Positions 8,373 through 16,019 of a stretch of 64,000 nucleotides of DNA are shown here, piece after piece (positions within the stretch are counted from its first letter, which is position 1; every line of letters starts with the position of its first letter). The translations under genes and the position numbers were made by a program. This stretch comes from Blautia hansenii DSM 20583 (GTDB lineage: Bacteria > Bacillota > Clostridia > Lachnospirales > Lachnospiraceae), in the NCBI RefSeq assembly GCF_002222595.2, contig NZ_CP022413.2, positions 2,379,501 to 2,443,500 on the forward strand, given 5' to 3'. The notes below the pieces were generated by a model, which searched no databases, had not been told where the DNA came from, and saw nothing but the letters and a program-made list of their open reading frames with translations.

Positions 8373-8705
8373 TTATAATAACTTCCTATTTTTCCATACT
8401 TGATACAGAATATCTTTTAAATATTCTTCTGTAAAATCCTGTTTCCATGTAAATGGAATGTAACAGCCCTCTACAATCAAATTTTGTTTATTTTCTACTG
8501 CTGTTTTTACAATTTCCTTAACAATTTTCCATAGATAAAATCCCAATTCTTCGTCATCTTTCGGTGTCAAATCTGTATTTTTACTCCGAATTAATCCCAT
8601 TTTTAACAAGTCAATCGAAAGAACCGAATACTTATATTTTTCCAACAACTTTTGTGCCAATAAAGTTTTACCCGTATGAGACGCCCCTGTAATTAAAACA
8701 ACCAT
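8373..8705 (-). pseudogene. P-loop kinase-like protein, apparently truncated
   Basis: About 110 residues starting MVVLITGASHTGKTLLAQKLL, a Walker A motif (GASHTGKT), then LSIDLLKMGLIRS and NLIVEGCYIP, the N-terminal half of a small adenylate-kinase/2-phosphoglycerate-kinase-like ATP-binding family. As I remember it, that family runs to about 190 residues. Here the reading stops soon after EEYLKDI with an unrelated tail (YQVWKNRKLL), so the C-terminal half seems lost. A GTG at 8720 is an alternative start but lies inside the preceding gene; ATG 8705 matches the family start. Likely a remnant. Confidence 0.6.
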
Positions 8706-8706
8706 T

Positions 8707-8994
8707 TTATTCTGCTGCACCCCATTCCACTATTAAAAATAAACCTAAACCAATTCCGCCAACAAGTAATATAACTCCCAATGCTTTTCCTTTTACAAGT
8801 TCAATAATTCCAAATATTGCCAGTACCACAGCTGCTATCACTGAACCGTAAAAGAAAAGCGCCGATATTTTATTACCCTTATGTTTAAAGAACTCCCTTC
8901 TTTTTTCACTGACTTTTATTTCTGCCCGGTTCTCAATTATACCGCCGACTAGTATGGTTACTATATCTTTAACAAAATCTATAAAATCTCTCAC
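8707..8994 (-). CDS. Hypothetical membrane protein, 95 residues
   Basis: The N-terminal ~45 residues are amphipathic and charged (MRDFIDFVKDIVTILVGGI, then ENRAEIKVSEKRREFFKHKG); two hydrophobic spans follow (about 46-64 and 70-88), ending VEWGAAE. No family recognised. It overlaps the upstream small membrane gene by 4 nt (ATGA type) and abuts the kinase fragment. The two small membrane genes probably form a unit; function unknown. Confidence 0.65.
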   Translation of the reverse strand: MRDFIDFVKDIVTILVGGIIENRAEIKVSEKRREFFKHKGNKISALFFYGSVIAAVVLAIFGIIELVKGKALGVILLVGGIGLGLFLIVEWGAAE

Positions 8995-9272
8995 TTTTTA
9001 ACACCTGATTTCCATAATGAAATTCCATTGATTACCATAGATAATACTGTAAATATCCATGTAAATTTTTCCATAGTAGGTGCTGTATCCGCTAATGCAC
9101 TCCAATCCTCCTGTATCACTGAACCTGCTGCTAACTGATAAATTGCACACACAGTCAATGCTGTAAGCGAAAAGCTTAAAAATCCTAACCAACGTACTGA
9201 TTTTCCCATGAATAAAAAAATCAAATTAAGTAGTGCTGTAATTACGGCACTAATTCCTAAAATTATCCACAT
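8991..9272 (-). CDS. Hypothetical membrane protein, 93 residues
   Basis: Begins MWIILGISAVITALLNLIF. I chose ATG 9272 because AAAGGAG precedes it closely; a longer open frame upstream runs through the HD gene in another frame and is not credible. Three hydrophobic spans (about 2-22, 27-48, 72-90). No family recognised. It starts 13 nt after the HD gene and overlaps the next small gene by 4 nt. Confidence 0.65.
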   Translation of the reverse strand: MWIILGISAVITALLNLIFLFMGKSVRWLGFLSFSLTALTVCAIYQLAAGSVIQEDWSALADTAPTMEKFTWIFTVLSMVINGISLWKSGVKK

Positions 9273-9285
9273 ACGCTTTTCTCCT

Positions 9286-9885
9286 TTACATATAAATACA
9301 TTTCTCAATCTCCGGCAGCACAGTATAAATGGATTTACCCATACATTCTTCAAAATATTCCTTAAATTTGTAGGTATTATTCCACCTATCCAGAGAAAAA
9401 GGATAAAATCCATATCGCCTTGCTGTGTCAACAAATCTCTTCTCTAAAATACAAAAACCCTTTGCATCTGCCAAAGCATCACATAAAATAATCAGTTTAT
9501 CATAATCATCATACTCCATCTGTTCCAGATAATTTTTTATAAATTCATATTGCTCCGGGCGTATATCTTTCTTTCCAATATCCGCTTCGATATCTTTTAC
9601 CGGAAAGGAATGTGTCAGACATACTCTTGCCACCTCATCCCATCCCTTGGAAATAGCATAATCATAGCCGTCAATGGTATGTCTCAACTGTGCAATTCCC
9701 GTTCGTCTTCCGATATCATGAAGCAGTCCACATACAAAAGCCTTTTCTGTATCTAAATTTCCACAGGCTTCTGCAATCAATTCTACTACCTCTGCCACAT
9801 GATAAGAATGTGCTGTCCAAAGCCCCGGATTTTTCTCTCCTGCAATTTTTAATTCCTGTATTGCAAGTTCTCTGTTTGGAAGCAT
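9286..9885 (-). CDS. HD-domain hydrolase
   Basis: 199 residues. A metal-dependent HD fold is indicated by HSYHVAEVV (about 27-35), GLLHDIGRR (52-60) and HTIDGYDYA with LTHSFP further on, the His, His-Asp, His pattern of predicted HD hydrolases (HDIG-type loop). Substrate is unknown; related proteins act on nucleotides or phosphorylated small molecules. First gene of the accessory block after the terminator at 9911-9945, probably co-transcribed with the two small membrane genes. Confidence 0.78.
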   Translation of the reverse strand: MLPNRELAIQELKIAGEKNPGLWTAHSYHVAEVVELIAEACGNLDTEKAFVCGLLHDIGRRTGIAQLRHTIDGYDYAISKGWDEVARVCLTHSFPVKDIEADIGKKDIRPEQYEFIKNYLEQMEYDDYDKLIILCDALADAKGFCILEKRFVDTARRYGFYPFSLDRWNNTYKFKEYFEECMGKSIYTVLPEIEKCIYM

Positions 9886-9910
9886 TTCACCACCCCTTTT
9901 TATAGCAATA

Positions 9911-9945
9911 GGAGGCTGCCTGTGTATTCACAGGTTACAGCCTCC
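9911..9945 (-). terminator. Strong hairpin ending the pyrC-F-K-D unit
   Basis: GGAGGCTG pairs with CAGCCTCC around an inner CCTGTG/CACAGG stem, giving 14 paired bases in total. It begins 8 nt past the pyrD stop. The following sequence (TATTGCTAT) is only weakly T-rich, so termination may be partial. Confidence 0.55.
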
Positions 9946-9952
9946 CTCATCT

Positions 9953-10855
9953 TTATTTTACAACTCCGATTAACTCTCGGATATCTTCAATTTTATTTCT
10001 TTCCATATAAGCCTCAATGCCTCTGATTGTTTCTATCGTTGCATAAGGATTGGTAAAGTTTGCAGTTCCGATTGATACTGCCGTAGCGCCTGCCATAATA
10101 AATTCCAGAGCATCCTCTGCATTCTGGATACCGCCCATTCCGATAATCGGAATGTTGACAGCCTGTGCAACCTGATAAACCATACGTACTGCGATTGGTT
10201 TTACACATGGACCGGAAACACCGCCTGTCTTATTAGCAAGTGCAAAAGTTCTTCTGTTAATATCAATTTTCATACCCGTCAGTGTATTGATAAGTGAAAC
10301 TGCATCTGCTCCACCTGCTTCTGCTGCTCTTGCAATTTCTGCTATATCGGTAACATTCGGTGTCAATTTCATAATTACCGGCTGTTTTGCAATTTTTTTA
10401 ATCTGTGCAGTAAGCTCCTCCACATGCTTTGGGTCTTGTCCAAACGCAAGGAAATTCGCATTTACATTTGGGCAGGAAATATTGATTTCCAGCATATCTG
10501 CCGGCTCATCCGCCAAACGTTCTACTACTGCCAGATATTCTTCCGGTGCGTGTCCGCATACATTTACAATTACTTTTGTATCAAACTGCTGAAGATAAGG
10601 TAAATCTCTTTCACAGAACACTTCCATTCCCGGATTTTGAAGCCCGATGGCATTCATCATACCGCTGTGAATTTCTGCAATTCTGGGTGTGGGATTTCCC
10701 GGCCAAGCTACATTGGCAACACCTTTTGTCACTACTGCGCCTAATTCATTTAAGTCCACAAACTCGCTGTACTCTGCTCCTGAGCCAAAAGTACCTGAGG
10801 CTGTCATAACCGGATTTTTCAATTCAATCCCGGCAATCTTTACTTTTGTATTCAT
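9953..10855 (-). CDS. pyrD: Dihydroorotate dehydrogenase B, catalytic subunit
   Basis: Oxidises dihydroorotate to orotate; class 1B, using FMN here and passing electrons to PyrK. 300 residues from MNTKVKIAGI. I chose the ATG at 10855 since GGAGGTGG precedes it and it overlaps the pyrK stop (TAATG). Seen: SGTFGSG (20-26) in the FMN site, Cys128 in NISCPN as catalytic base (Cys marks class 1), and the C-terminal GMGGIQNAEDALEFIMAGA phosphate-binding region. Partner pyrK directly upstream supports 1B. Confidence 0.96.
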   Translation of the reverse strand: MNTKVKIAGIELKNPVMTASGTFGSGAEYSEFVDLNELGAVVTKGVANVAWPGNPTPRIAEIHSGMMNAIGLQNPGMEVFCERDLPYLQQFDTKVIVNVCGHAPEEYLAVVERLADEPADMLEINISCPNVNANFLAFGQDPKHVEELTAQIKKIAKQPVIMKLTPNVTDIAEIARAAEAGGADAVSLINTLTGMKIDINRRTFALANKTGGVSGPCVKPIAVRMVYQVAQAVNIPIIGMGGIQNAEDALEFIMAGATAVSIGTANFTNPYATIETIRGIEAYMERNKIEDIRELIGVVK

Positions 10856-11631
10856 TACAGTTCCACCTCCGTACTTAAAAAGACCGGTCCGTCCTTGCAA
10901 ATTCGCTTATTATGTACATGAGAATGATGGTCTACTTCTTTTGATTTACATACACACGCCAGACATGCACCCACTCCGCATGCCATTCTTTCTTCCATAG
11001 AAATGTAGCAAAGGATATTATTTTCCTCAGCATAATTCTTGATTGCACGCAGCATTGGTGTTGGACCACAGGCAAAAATCACATCAGCAGTAAGATTATT
11101 CTCACGAATAGCATCCATAACATTTCCTTTTGTTCCTACACTTCCATCTTCTGTAGCAACTACAAGACGGCCATTTTTTTCTAAATCTTCCTGCAGGAAA
11201 ATCTCACTATTACGATAACCGGCAATAATTGTTACATCTGCTTCTGCTTCTTTTGCAGTCTGTACCATTGGAGGAATACCAATTCCTCCACCCATCATAA
11301 ACACTTTTTTCCCTTTGACTTCTTCCATCGGAAATCCATTTCCCAATGGGCCTAAAATATCTATTGTATCTCCGCTTACAAGAGAAGAAAATTCCTTTGT
11401 ACCTTCTCCTGCAATTCGATACACAATGCGAAGCATTCCTTTTTCCTTATCAATTTCACAAATACTGATTGGTCTTGGAAGAATTTTTCCAGAGTCCTTG
11501 CAATACACTGAAATGAATTGTCCTGGCTTTGCCTGTACTGCAATTTCCTCCGCACGAAGCCACAGACTGTAAATATCTGTTGCTATCATTTCCTGACTTA
11601 CCACGGTACTTGTCATTTTTAATTTTGCCAT
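10855..11631 (-). CDS. pyrK: Dihydroorotate dehydrogenase B, electron-transfer subunit
   Basis: FAD/[2Fe-2S] protein that takes electrons from PyrD to NAD+. 258 residues. FAD-binding RPISICE (about 53-59), NAD-binding MGGGIGIPPM, and the [2Fe-2S] ligands Cys218, Cys223, Cys226 and Cys245 in ACGVGACLAC and RICKDGP. Its stop overlaps the pyrD start by one base, matching a fixed 1:1 complex. 11 nt after pyrF. Confidence 0.96.
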   Translation of the reverse strand: MAKLKMTSTVVSQEMIATDIYSLWLRAEEIAVQAKPGQFISVYCKDSGKILPRPISICEIDKEKGMLRIVYRIAGEGTKEFSSLVSGDTIDILGPLGNGFPMEEVKGKKVFMMGGGIGIPPMVQTAKEAEADVTIIAGYRNSEIFLQEDLEKNGRLVVATEDGSVGTKGNVMDAIRENNLTADVIFACGPTPMLRAIKNYAEENNILCYISMEERMACGVGACLACVCKSKEVDHHSHVHNKRICKDGPVFLSTEVEL

Positions 11632-11642
11632 GTTTCTTCTCC

Positions 11643-12572
11643 TTATTTTGCAGCTTCCAATGCTCCTGCAATATCTGCAATCATATCCTCTGCTGCTGCT
11701 CTTGACGCATCTGCAAAGTTTTCCTCTCCAAATTTTGCATATTTTTCCTGTTTATAAGCTGCAATAATTCCACGAGAAGAATTTACAATAGCGCCTAAAC
11801 CATCTTCATTGAAGAAATGAACTAAATCCTTGCCCTGTCCGCCCTGAGCGCCGTAGCCCGGAACAAGAATATAAGCCTTTGGCATAATTTTTCTGAGTGT
11901 TTTTCCCATTTCAGGATAAGTAGCGCCAACAACAGCGCCAACATAGCTATAATCGTCACCCATGCAGGTTTCTCCCCACTGTGCAACCTTCTCTCCTACT
12001 AATTCATATACAGGTCTGTCTCCCACCATCTGGTCCTGAAAATCTCCGCTGGAAGGATTGGAGGTTTTAACAAGAATGAAAAGTCCTTTCTTTTCTTCTT
12101 TGCATACATCAATAAACGGTGTAATACTGTCTGCTCCCATGTATGGATTTAAGGTAACAAAATCTTCGTCAAACGGCGCAATTTTATTTGCTCCAATCTG
12201 CACTTTTCCAATATGACCGGTTGCATAAGCTGCAGAAGTGGAACCAATATCTCCACGCTTAATATCTCCGATTACTACAAGGTCTTTGGATTTACAGTAA
12301 TCTACTGTTTTCTTAAAAGCCATAATTCCCGGAATTCCGAACTGCTCATACATAGCAATCTGTGGTTTTACTGCCGGAATTAAATCGTATGTTTTATCTA
12401 CGATTTCTTTATTAAACTGCCAGATTGCTTCCGCAGCTCCTTCTAAAGTTTCCCCAAATTCTTTAAATGCCTTTTCCTGAATGTGTTTTGGAATGTAATT
12501 TAACATTGGATCTAAGCCCACCACAATCGGCGCTTTTGTTTTCTGAATTTTCGCAGTCAGTTTGTTAATCAT
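11643..12572 (-). CDS. pyrF: Orotidine 5'-phosphate decarboxylase (long form)
   Basis: Decarboxylates OMP to UMP. 309 residues, the longer subfamily (about 270-310) rather than the ~230-residue form of Bacillus. Catalytic IGDIKRGDIG, with Asp103, Lys105 and Asp108, is clear; VGLDPMLNY (18-26) and NPYMGADSI also match. GGAGGAGAAATC precedes the ATG. Second gene of pyrC-pyrF-pyrK-pyrD. Confidence 0.95.
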   Translation of the reverse strand: MINKLTAKIQKTKAPIVVGLDPMLNYIPKHIQEKAFKEFGETLEGAAEAIWQFNKEIVDKTYDLIPAVKPQIAMYEQFGIPGIMAFKKTVDYCKSKDLVVIGDIKRGDIGSTSAAYATGHIGKVQIGANKIAPFDEDFVTLNPYMGADSITPFIDVCKEEKKGLFILVKTSNPSSGDFQDQMVGDRPVYELVGEKVAQWGETCMGDDYSYVGAVVGATYPEMGKTLRKIMPKAYILVPGYGAQGGQGKDLVHFFNEDGLGAIVNSSRGIIAAYKQEKYAKFGEENFADASRAAAEDMIADIAGALEAAK

Positions 12573-12612
12573 GATTTCTCCTCCAATAGTTCTTCTTTCT
12601 TACTCTTTTCTT

Positions 12613-13896
12613 TTACTCTTCTATATACGCAATTTCACCGTCACAAATCGTAGCCTTTACCATACCTTTTACTTTTCTTCCGTTAAACGGTGTATTTTTT
12701 CCTTTTGACTCAAAAGTTTTGCTGTCAATTACATATTCTTTTTCCGGATCAATAATCGTAATATCCGCAGGACTTCCCACTTCCAGACGACCTCTGTCTG
12801 AGTGAATAATCTTTGCCGGATTATAGCTCATTTTTTCAGCCATCTGCATTGGTGTTAAAATTCCTTTGTGTACCAGCTCTGTCATAGTAAGAGGCACTGC
12901 CGTTTCCAAGCCTACTATACCAAATGGCGCTTCTGTCATGGAACGCTGTTTTTCTTCTCTGCTGTGTGGCGCATGGTCTGTGCTGATTACGTCAAAAATG
13001 TCATCTTTTAATCCTTTTACCAGTGCATCTCTGTCCTCTTTTGTACGCAGAGGCGGATTCATTTTATAATTAGCATCACCTGCAACCACATCATCTGATG
13101 TTAAAATAAAATGATGTGGGCAGACTTCACCTGTAACAGGAAGCTTTTCTTCCTTGGCAAGTTCAATCATACGCACACTGTCCTTTGTAGAACAATGACA
13201 TAAATGCAGACTTGCACCTGTCTCTTTTGCAAGCATAATATCTCTTGCTACAATAATATCTTCTACTGCATTGCTGATACCCGGAAGTCCCAGCTCTTTT
13301 GATTTTTCATCTTCATTTACGCAGCCGCCGTTTACCATATTCTGGTCTTCACAATGGGCAAACACCGGAATATTATGGTCTGCTGCAATCTGCATTGCTT
13401 CTTTATAAATTCTGGTATTCATTACGGATTTTCCGTCTTCGCTGATTGCCGGAATTCCGGCTTTTATCATCCCTTCAATATCTGCCAGTTCTTCTCCTTT
13501 TTGCTGCTTTGTTACAGCTCCGACCTGAAGAACATGAATAGGAGCAAGTTCTTTTGCTTTGTTGTGTACATAATTTACTCTGTCAGCGCAATCAATTACC
13601 GGTTTTGTGTTAGGCATTGCTAAAATTGTAGTAAATCCACCTTTTGCCCCTGCCTTTGCACCGGTTACAACGTCTTCTTTATAAGTCAGTCCCGGGTCAC
13701 GCAAATGTACATGCAAATCAATCAGTCCCGGCATTATGTAACAACCTTTGGCATCAATAATTTTCTCAGGTGTTTCCTTACACTCTATCTCTTCTTTCAT
13801 TTCCTTAATCACACCATCTTCAACAAGAATATCGCCGATTTTATCGGTCTGGTCTGATGGGTTTAAAATACGTCCTTTTTTAATCAGTATTTTCAT
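12613..13896 (-). CDS. pyrC: Dihydroorotase
   Basis: Zn-dependent amidohydrolase interconverting carbamoyl-aspartate and dihydroorotate. 427 residues, class I length. Metal-binding His62 and His64 in DLHVHLRDPG, plus FAHCEDQ, HLCHCST and STDHAPH along the barrel. First gene of the unit with a promoter only ~30 nt upstream of the start codon. pyrA/pyrB (carAB) genes are not in the window. Confidence 0.96.
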   Translation of the reverse strand: MKILIKKGRILNPSDQTDKIGDILVEDGVIKEMKEEIECKETPEKIIDAKGCYIMPGLIDLHVHLRDPGLTYKEDVVTGAKAGAKGGFTTILAMPNTKPVIDCADRVNYVHNKAKELAPIHVLQVGAVTKQQKGEELADIEGMIKAGIPAISEDGKSVMNTRIYKEAMQIAADHNIPVFAHCEDQNMVNGGCVNEDEKSKELGLPGISNAVEDIIVARDIMLAKETGASLHLCHCSTKDSVRMIELAKEEKLPVTGEVCPHHFILTSDDVVAGDANYKMNPPLRTKEDRDALVKGLKDDIFDVISTDHAPHSREEKQRSMTEAPFGIVGLETAVPLTMTELVHKGILTPMQMAEKMSYNPAKIIHSDRGRLEVGSPADITIIDPEKEYVIDSKTFESKGKNTPFNGRKVKGMVKATICDGEIAYIEE

Positions 13897-13928
13897 AGAT
13901 TTTCATATCCTTTCTGATTATTATATAA

Positions 13929-13957
13929 ATAGTAACACACACATTTTCTTTCGTCAA
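13929..13957 (-). promoter_or_regulatory. Sigma-A promoter for pyrC-F-K-D
   Basis: Minus strand TTGACG (13952-13957), 17-nt spacer, TACTAT (13929-13934). The predicted leader is about 25-30 nt, too short for the PyrR-dependent attenuators of Bacillus, so regulation by attenuation at this point is unlikely. The -35 box lies only 13 bp from the -35 box of the divergent csp promoter. Confidence 0.75.
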
Positions 13958-13970
13958 TTACACTTTTCCC

Positions 13971-13999
13971 TTGACTTTTACACATCGAAGGAATATACT
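13971..13999 (+). promoter_or_regulatory. Sigma-A promoter for the cold-shock gene
   Basis: TTGACT (13971-13976), exactly 17 nt, TATACT (13994-13999). It predicts a start near 14006 and a leader of about 130 nt, in keeping with the long leaders of csp genes. Confidence 0.75.
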
Positions 14000-14030
14000 A
14001 ATCATGTCAAAGATATATTGGATATTAGTA

Positions 14031-14095
14031 TTAAATGGTTTTTAGAGAGAGTATTATCATTTTTATACATAATATTATCTCTAAAGACCATTTAA
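14031..14095 (+). promoter_or_regulatory. Long hairpin in the csp leader
   Basis: TTAAATGGTTTTTAGAGA (14031-14048) pairs over all 18 bases, with one G-U, with 14078-14095. The loop of 29 nt can fold further (ATTAT/ATAAT). A T-run follows (14096-14102). It lies wholly within the predicted 5' leader, 40 nt before the start codon. It may act as a weak AT-rich terminator, an mRNA-stability element or a temperature-responsive fold; which one is not decided by the sequence. Confidence 0.6.
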
Positions 14096-14135
14096 TTTTT
14101 TATCCAGCCATTTTTATTTTTATGGAGGTAACACT

Positions 14136-14336
14136 ATGAACAAGGGAACTGTTAAATGGTTCAACGCAGAAAAAGGATACGGATTTATCACAGGAGAAGA
14201 CGGACAGGACGTTTTCGTACATTTCTCTGCAATCAATGGAGAAGGCTTCAAATCTTTAGAAGAAGGTCAGGCTGTAAGTTATGATTTAACAGAAGGCGCT
14301 CGCGGAATGCAGGCTGCTAACGTTGAAAAATTATAA
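14136..14336 (+). CDS. csp: Cold-shock protein, CspA family
   Basis: 66-residue single cold-shock domain; binds single-stranded RNA/DNA and melts RNA structure. RNP1 KGYGFI (13-18) and RNP2 VFVHF (26-30) are intact. TGGAGG lies 8 nt before the ATG. Single-gene transcript between the promoter at 13971 and the terminator at 14371-14395. Codon use (GAAGAA, AAA-rich) fits high expression. Confidence 0.96.
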   Translation: MNKGTVKWFNAEKGYGFITGEDGQDVFVHFSAINGEGFKSLEEGQAVSYDLTEGARGMQAANVEKL

Positions 14337-14366
14337 TTTTTCGGCATTTAGAATATTCTAATGAGA

Positions 14367-14396
14367 AAATAGCACCGCCTATGCGGTGCTATTTTT
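14367..14396. terminator. Bidirectional terminator between csp and nitroreductase genes
   Basis: AGCACCGC-CTAT-GCGGTGCT, perfect 8-bp stem followed by ATTTTTG on the plus strand and preceded by AAAAT, which gives ATTTTC on the minus strand. It separates convergent genes. Confidence 0.85.
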
Positions 14397-14403
14397 GTAC
14401 TCT

Positions 14404-15141
14404 TTACTTATTCCAGCTCTTTATCATTGCCTTAGATGAACGGTTCATTTCCATACGAAACTCAGCTTCAAATTTTCTTTTGCTGTATCCCTCAAGACGC
14501 TGCTTCAATTCCGCATCACCTACATTTAGTTTTCGCTTAAACACTTCCCTTGTTTCTTCTGTATCTTTATCCGGATAAGTATCTGTAAAAACGATATCTT
14601 CCACTTTAAAACGTTCCGGCTTTGTTCGGTTTTTCTGCTGTTTCGTGGGTCTTCCCAAAACCAGCATAGAAACAGGCAGCACATATTTCGGTAAATTCAG
14701 AAGCTTTTGATTATCCTCATAATTCTCCAGAATATCTCCGATATAGCAGGAACCTATTCCCATAGACTCTGATGCCACAACTGCATTCTGTGCCGCAATG
14801 ATACAGTCCTGCATTGCTAAAAATAAGTCCCCTTCTCCCATTGGCGGAATTGTCATTTCATAGCTTTCCAATACGTCACACCATCTCTGATAATCCGCCA
14901 GAAACACCAGTACCACAGGCGCTTCTGCAATAAAATTCTGGTTATCACATCTCTTTGCAAGAACATCCTTAATCTCCTGAGACTGAATATCGAGAATACT
15001 GAACAGAGACATATTTCCCGCCGTGGGCGCTTGTATTGCTGCTTCTAAAATTAATCTTTTTTCTTCTTCCGTAATCTTTTCATCAGAAAAGACTCTTACG
15101 GATTTTCTTGAAAAAAGCTCTTGTATTGTACGGTTCTCCAT
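14404..15141 (-). CDS. Nitroreductase family protein
   Basis: FMN-dependent NAD(P)H oxidoreductase, 245 residues. FSRKSVRVF (10-18) is the FMN phosphate-binding start of the family, followed by AAIQAPTAGNMS, EAPVVLVFLAD and a central AQNAVVASESMGIGSCYIGD block. The length resembles NfrA/FRP-like flavin reductases. Substrate unknown. It follows a small membrane-anchored protein gene (16 nt), possibly one transcript. Confidence 0.88.
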   Translation of the reverse strand: MENRTIQELFSRKSVRVFSDEKITEEEKRLILEAAIQAPTAGNMSLFSILDIQSQEIKDVLAKRCDNQNFIAEAPVVLVFLADYQRWCDVLESYEMTIPPMGEGDLFLAMQDCIIAAQNAVVASESMGIGSCYIGDILENYEDNQKLLNLPKYVLPVSMLVLGRPTKQQKNRTKPERFKVEDIVFTDTYPDKDTEETREVFKRKLNVGDAELKQRLEGYSKRKFEAEFRMEMNRSSKAMIKSWNK

Positions 15142-15157
15142 AAACTCACCCTTTTAT

Positions 15158-15421
15158 TTATTTTGCTTCTTCTGCGGAAAGTCCTGCCAAATAATCATTT
15201 AAAGCTGTAACATCCATTTCTGTTGTAACAACTTCCTGTTCTTCATTTGGATCCGGTCTCATTGCCAGATTATATGCGGAATATCCAATCCAGCCTACTG
15301 CTGCTACACAAACAGCGGCAATCGCACACTTTTCTAAAAATAAAACCCTTTTCTCCTTCTTTTGGATTTTGACACGATTTGCTTTCTCTTTTTTATATCT
15401 ATCTACTTTTTCCTGACTCAT
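15158..15421 (-). CDS. Small membrane-anchored protein
   Basis: 87 residues: a very basic cytoplasmic start (to about 25, KKEKANRVKIQKKEKR), one membrane span (about 29-53) and an acidic external tail (MDVTALNDYLAGLSAEEAK). AAGGAG precedes the ATG. No family recognised. It lies directly upstream of the nitroreductase gene and downstream of the repeat region. Confidence 0.72.
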   Translation of the reverse strand: MSQEKVDRYKKEKANRVKIQKKEKRVLFLEKCAIAAVCVAAVGWIGYSAYNLAMRPDPNEEQEVVTTEMDVTALNDYLAGLSAEEAK

Positions 15422-15458
15422 GTTAAAATCTCCTTACAAAATATTTTATTGGCTTGAT

Positions 15459-15530
15459 GGTATAATCCGACGCCTTGCGACGGCAAGCCGATTATATCGG
15501 CTTGGTTTGCACTCTGTGCAATCATTATAC
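15459..15530. repeat. 72-bp intergenic repeat, copy 1
   Basis: Identical over 72 bp to 15590-15661. The ends are inverted (GGTATAAT at the left, ATTATAC at the right) and the interior folds into three small hairpins: CTTGC/GCAAG, AAGCCGA/TCGGCTT and TTGCAC/GTGCAA. It is much richer in G+C than its surroundings. No coding potential that I credit. Confidence 0.85.
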
Positions 15531-15589
15531 TACGTGCGCAGAAAAGGAAGCACCCTTTAGGGTATTTACTTTTCAAGCCGTAGCTTGAC

Positions 15590-15661
15590 GGTATAATCCG
15601 ACGCCTTGCGACGGCAAGCCGATTATATCGGCTTGGTTTGCACTCTGTGCAATCATTATAC
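15590..15661. repeat. 72-bp intergenic repeat, copy 2
   Basis: Second identical copy, in direct orientation, 59 bp after the first. The homology extends about 7 bp to the left (GCTTGA followed by T or C). Between the copies is a short ACCCT/AGGGT hairpin. Only two copies are present in the window, so this is not a CRISPR array. Confidence 0.85.
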
Positions 15662-15795
15662 CACATCTTCTAAATCTTTTACAATAATCTTTCTTTTTCT
15701 CTCATACTTCTTATATTAAACAATAAAATTTAAAATAGAATTCCTCTGTTTTTTTGAATTTTTGCCTGAAACGGCGTTGAAATGTTTTTGATTTC

Positions 15796-15838
15796 CCTGC
15801 AAATCTTCTGTGATAAATAACTCACAAAGATTTGCAGG
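15796..15838. terminator. Strong hairpin downstream of the Rpn-family gene
   Basis: CCTGCAAATCTTCTGTGA pairs with 15822-15838 over 17 bp with one bulged C and a 7-8-nt loop. On the plus strand TATTTTGACTTG follows; on the minus strand GAAATC follows, so neither side is a classic U-tract. It lies ~180 nt beyond the stop of the minus-strand gene at 16020. Terminator or a structured intergenic repeat. Confidence 0.5.
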
Positions 15839-16019
15839 TATTTTGACTTGATTTTTGACTAGTATAGCGAAAAATAAATTTCTGCTATATTGACGCGGAA
15901 TAATTACTCCAGATGCAAGACGGAAGAATGAAACATAGTGGCGGCTACGCTGATTGACAGCAACGCAGCAAATGGCTAATTAGACAAGTCAATGTAGCGT
16001 TTACTTATTATTCACTGTA
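15839..16019. other. Non-coding stretch with a G+C-rich core
   Basis: The whole 15667-16019 gap holds no gene I can support. Its left part is AT-rich with the hairpin at 15796-15838. From about 15897 to 16005 composition changes to a G+C-richer, stop-broken stretch with short complementary pieces (for example GCGGCTACGCTG, CAGCAACGCAGC), which looks like a structured RNA or a mobile-element relic. Confidence 0.4.

Noticed and set aside
8998-9192. Alternative 64-codon frame inside the 93-residue membrane protein gene
   Set aside because: No ribosome-binding site; the overlapping frame with AAAGGAG and hydrophobic spans is the better gene.
15452-15661. CRISPR array
   Set aside because: Only two copies of a 72-bp unit with internal hairpins, one spacer, and no cas genes.
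15418-15666. 82-codon minus-strand open frame
   Set aside because: It consists mostly of the two 72-bp repeats read in frame, so the internal protein repetition only reflects the DNA repeat.
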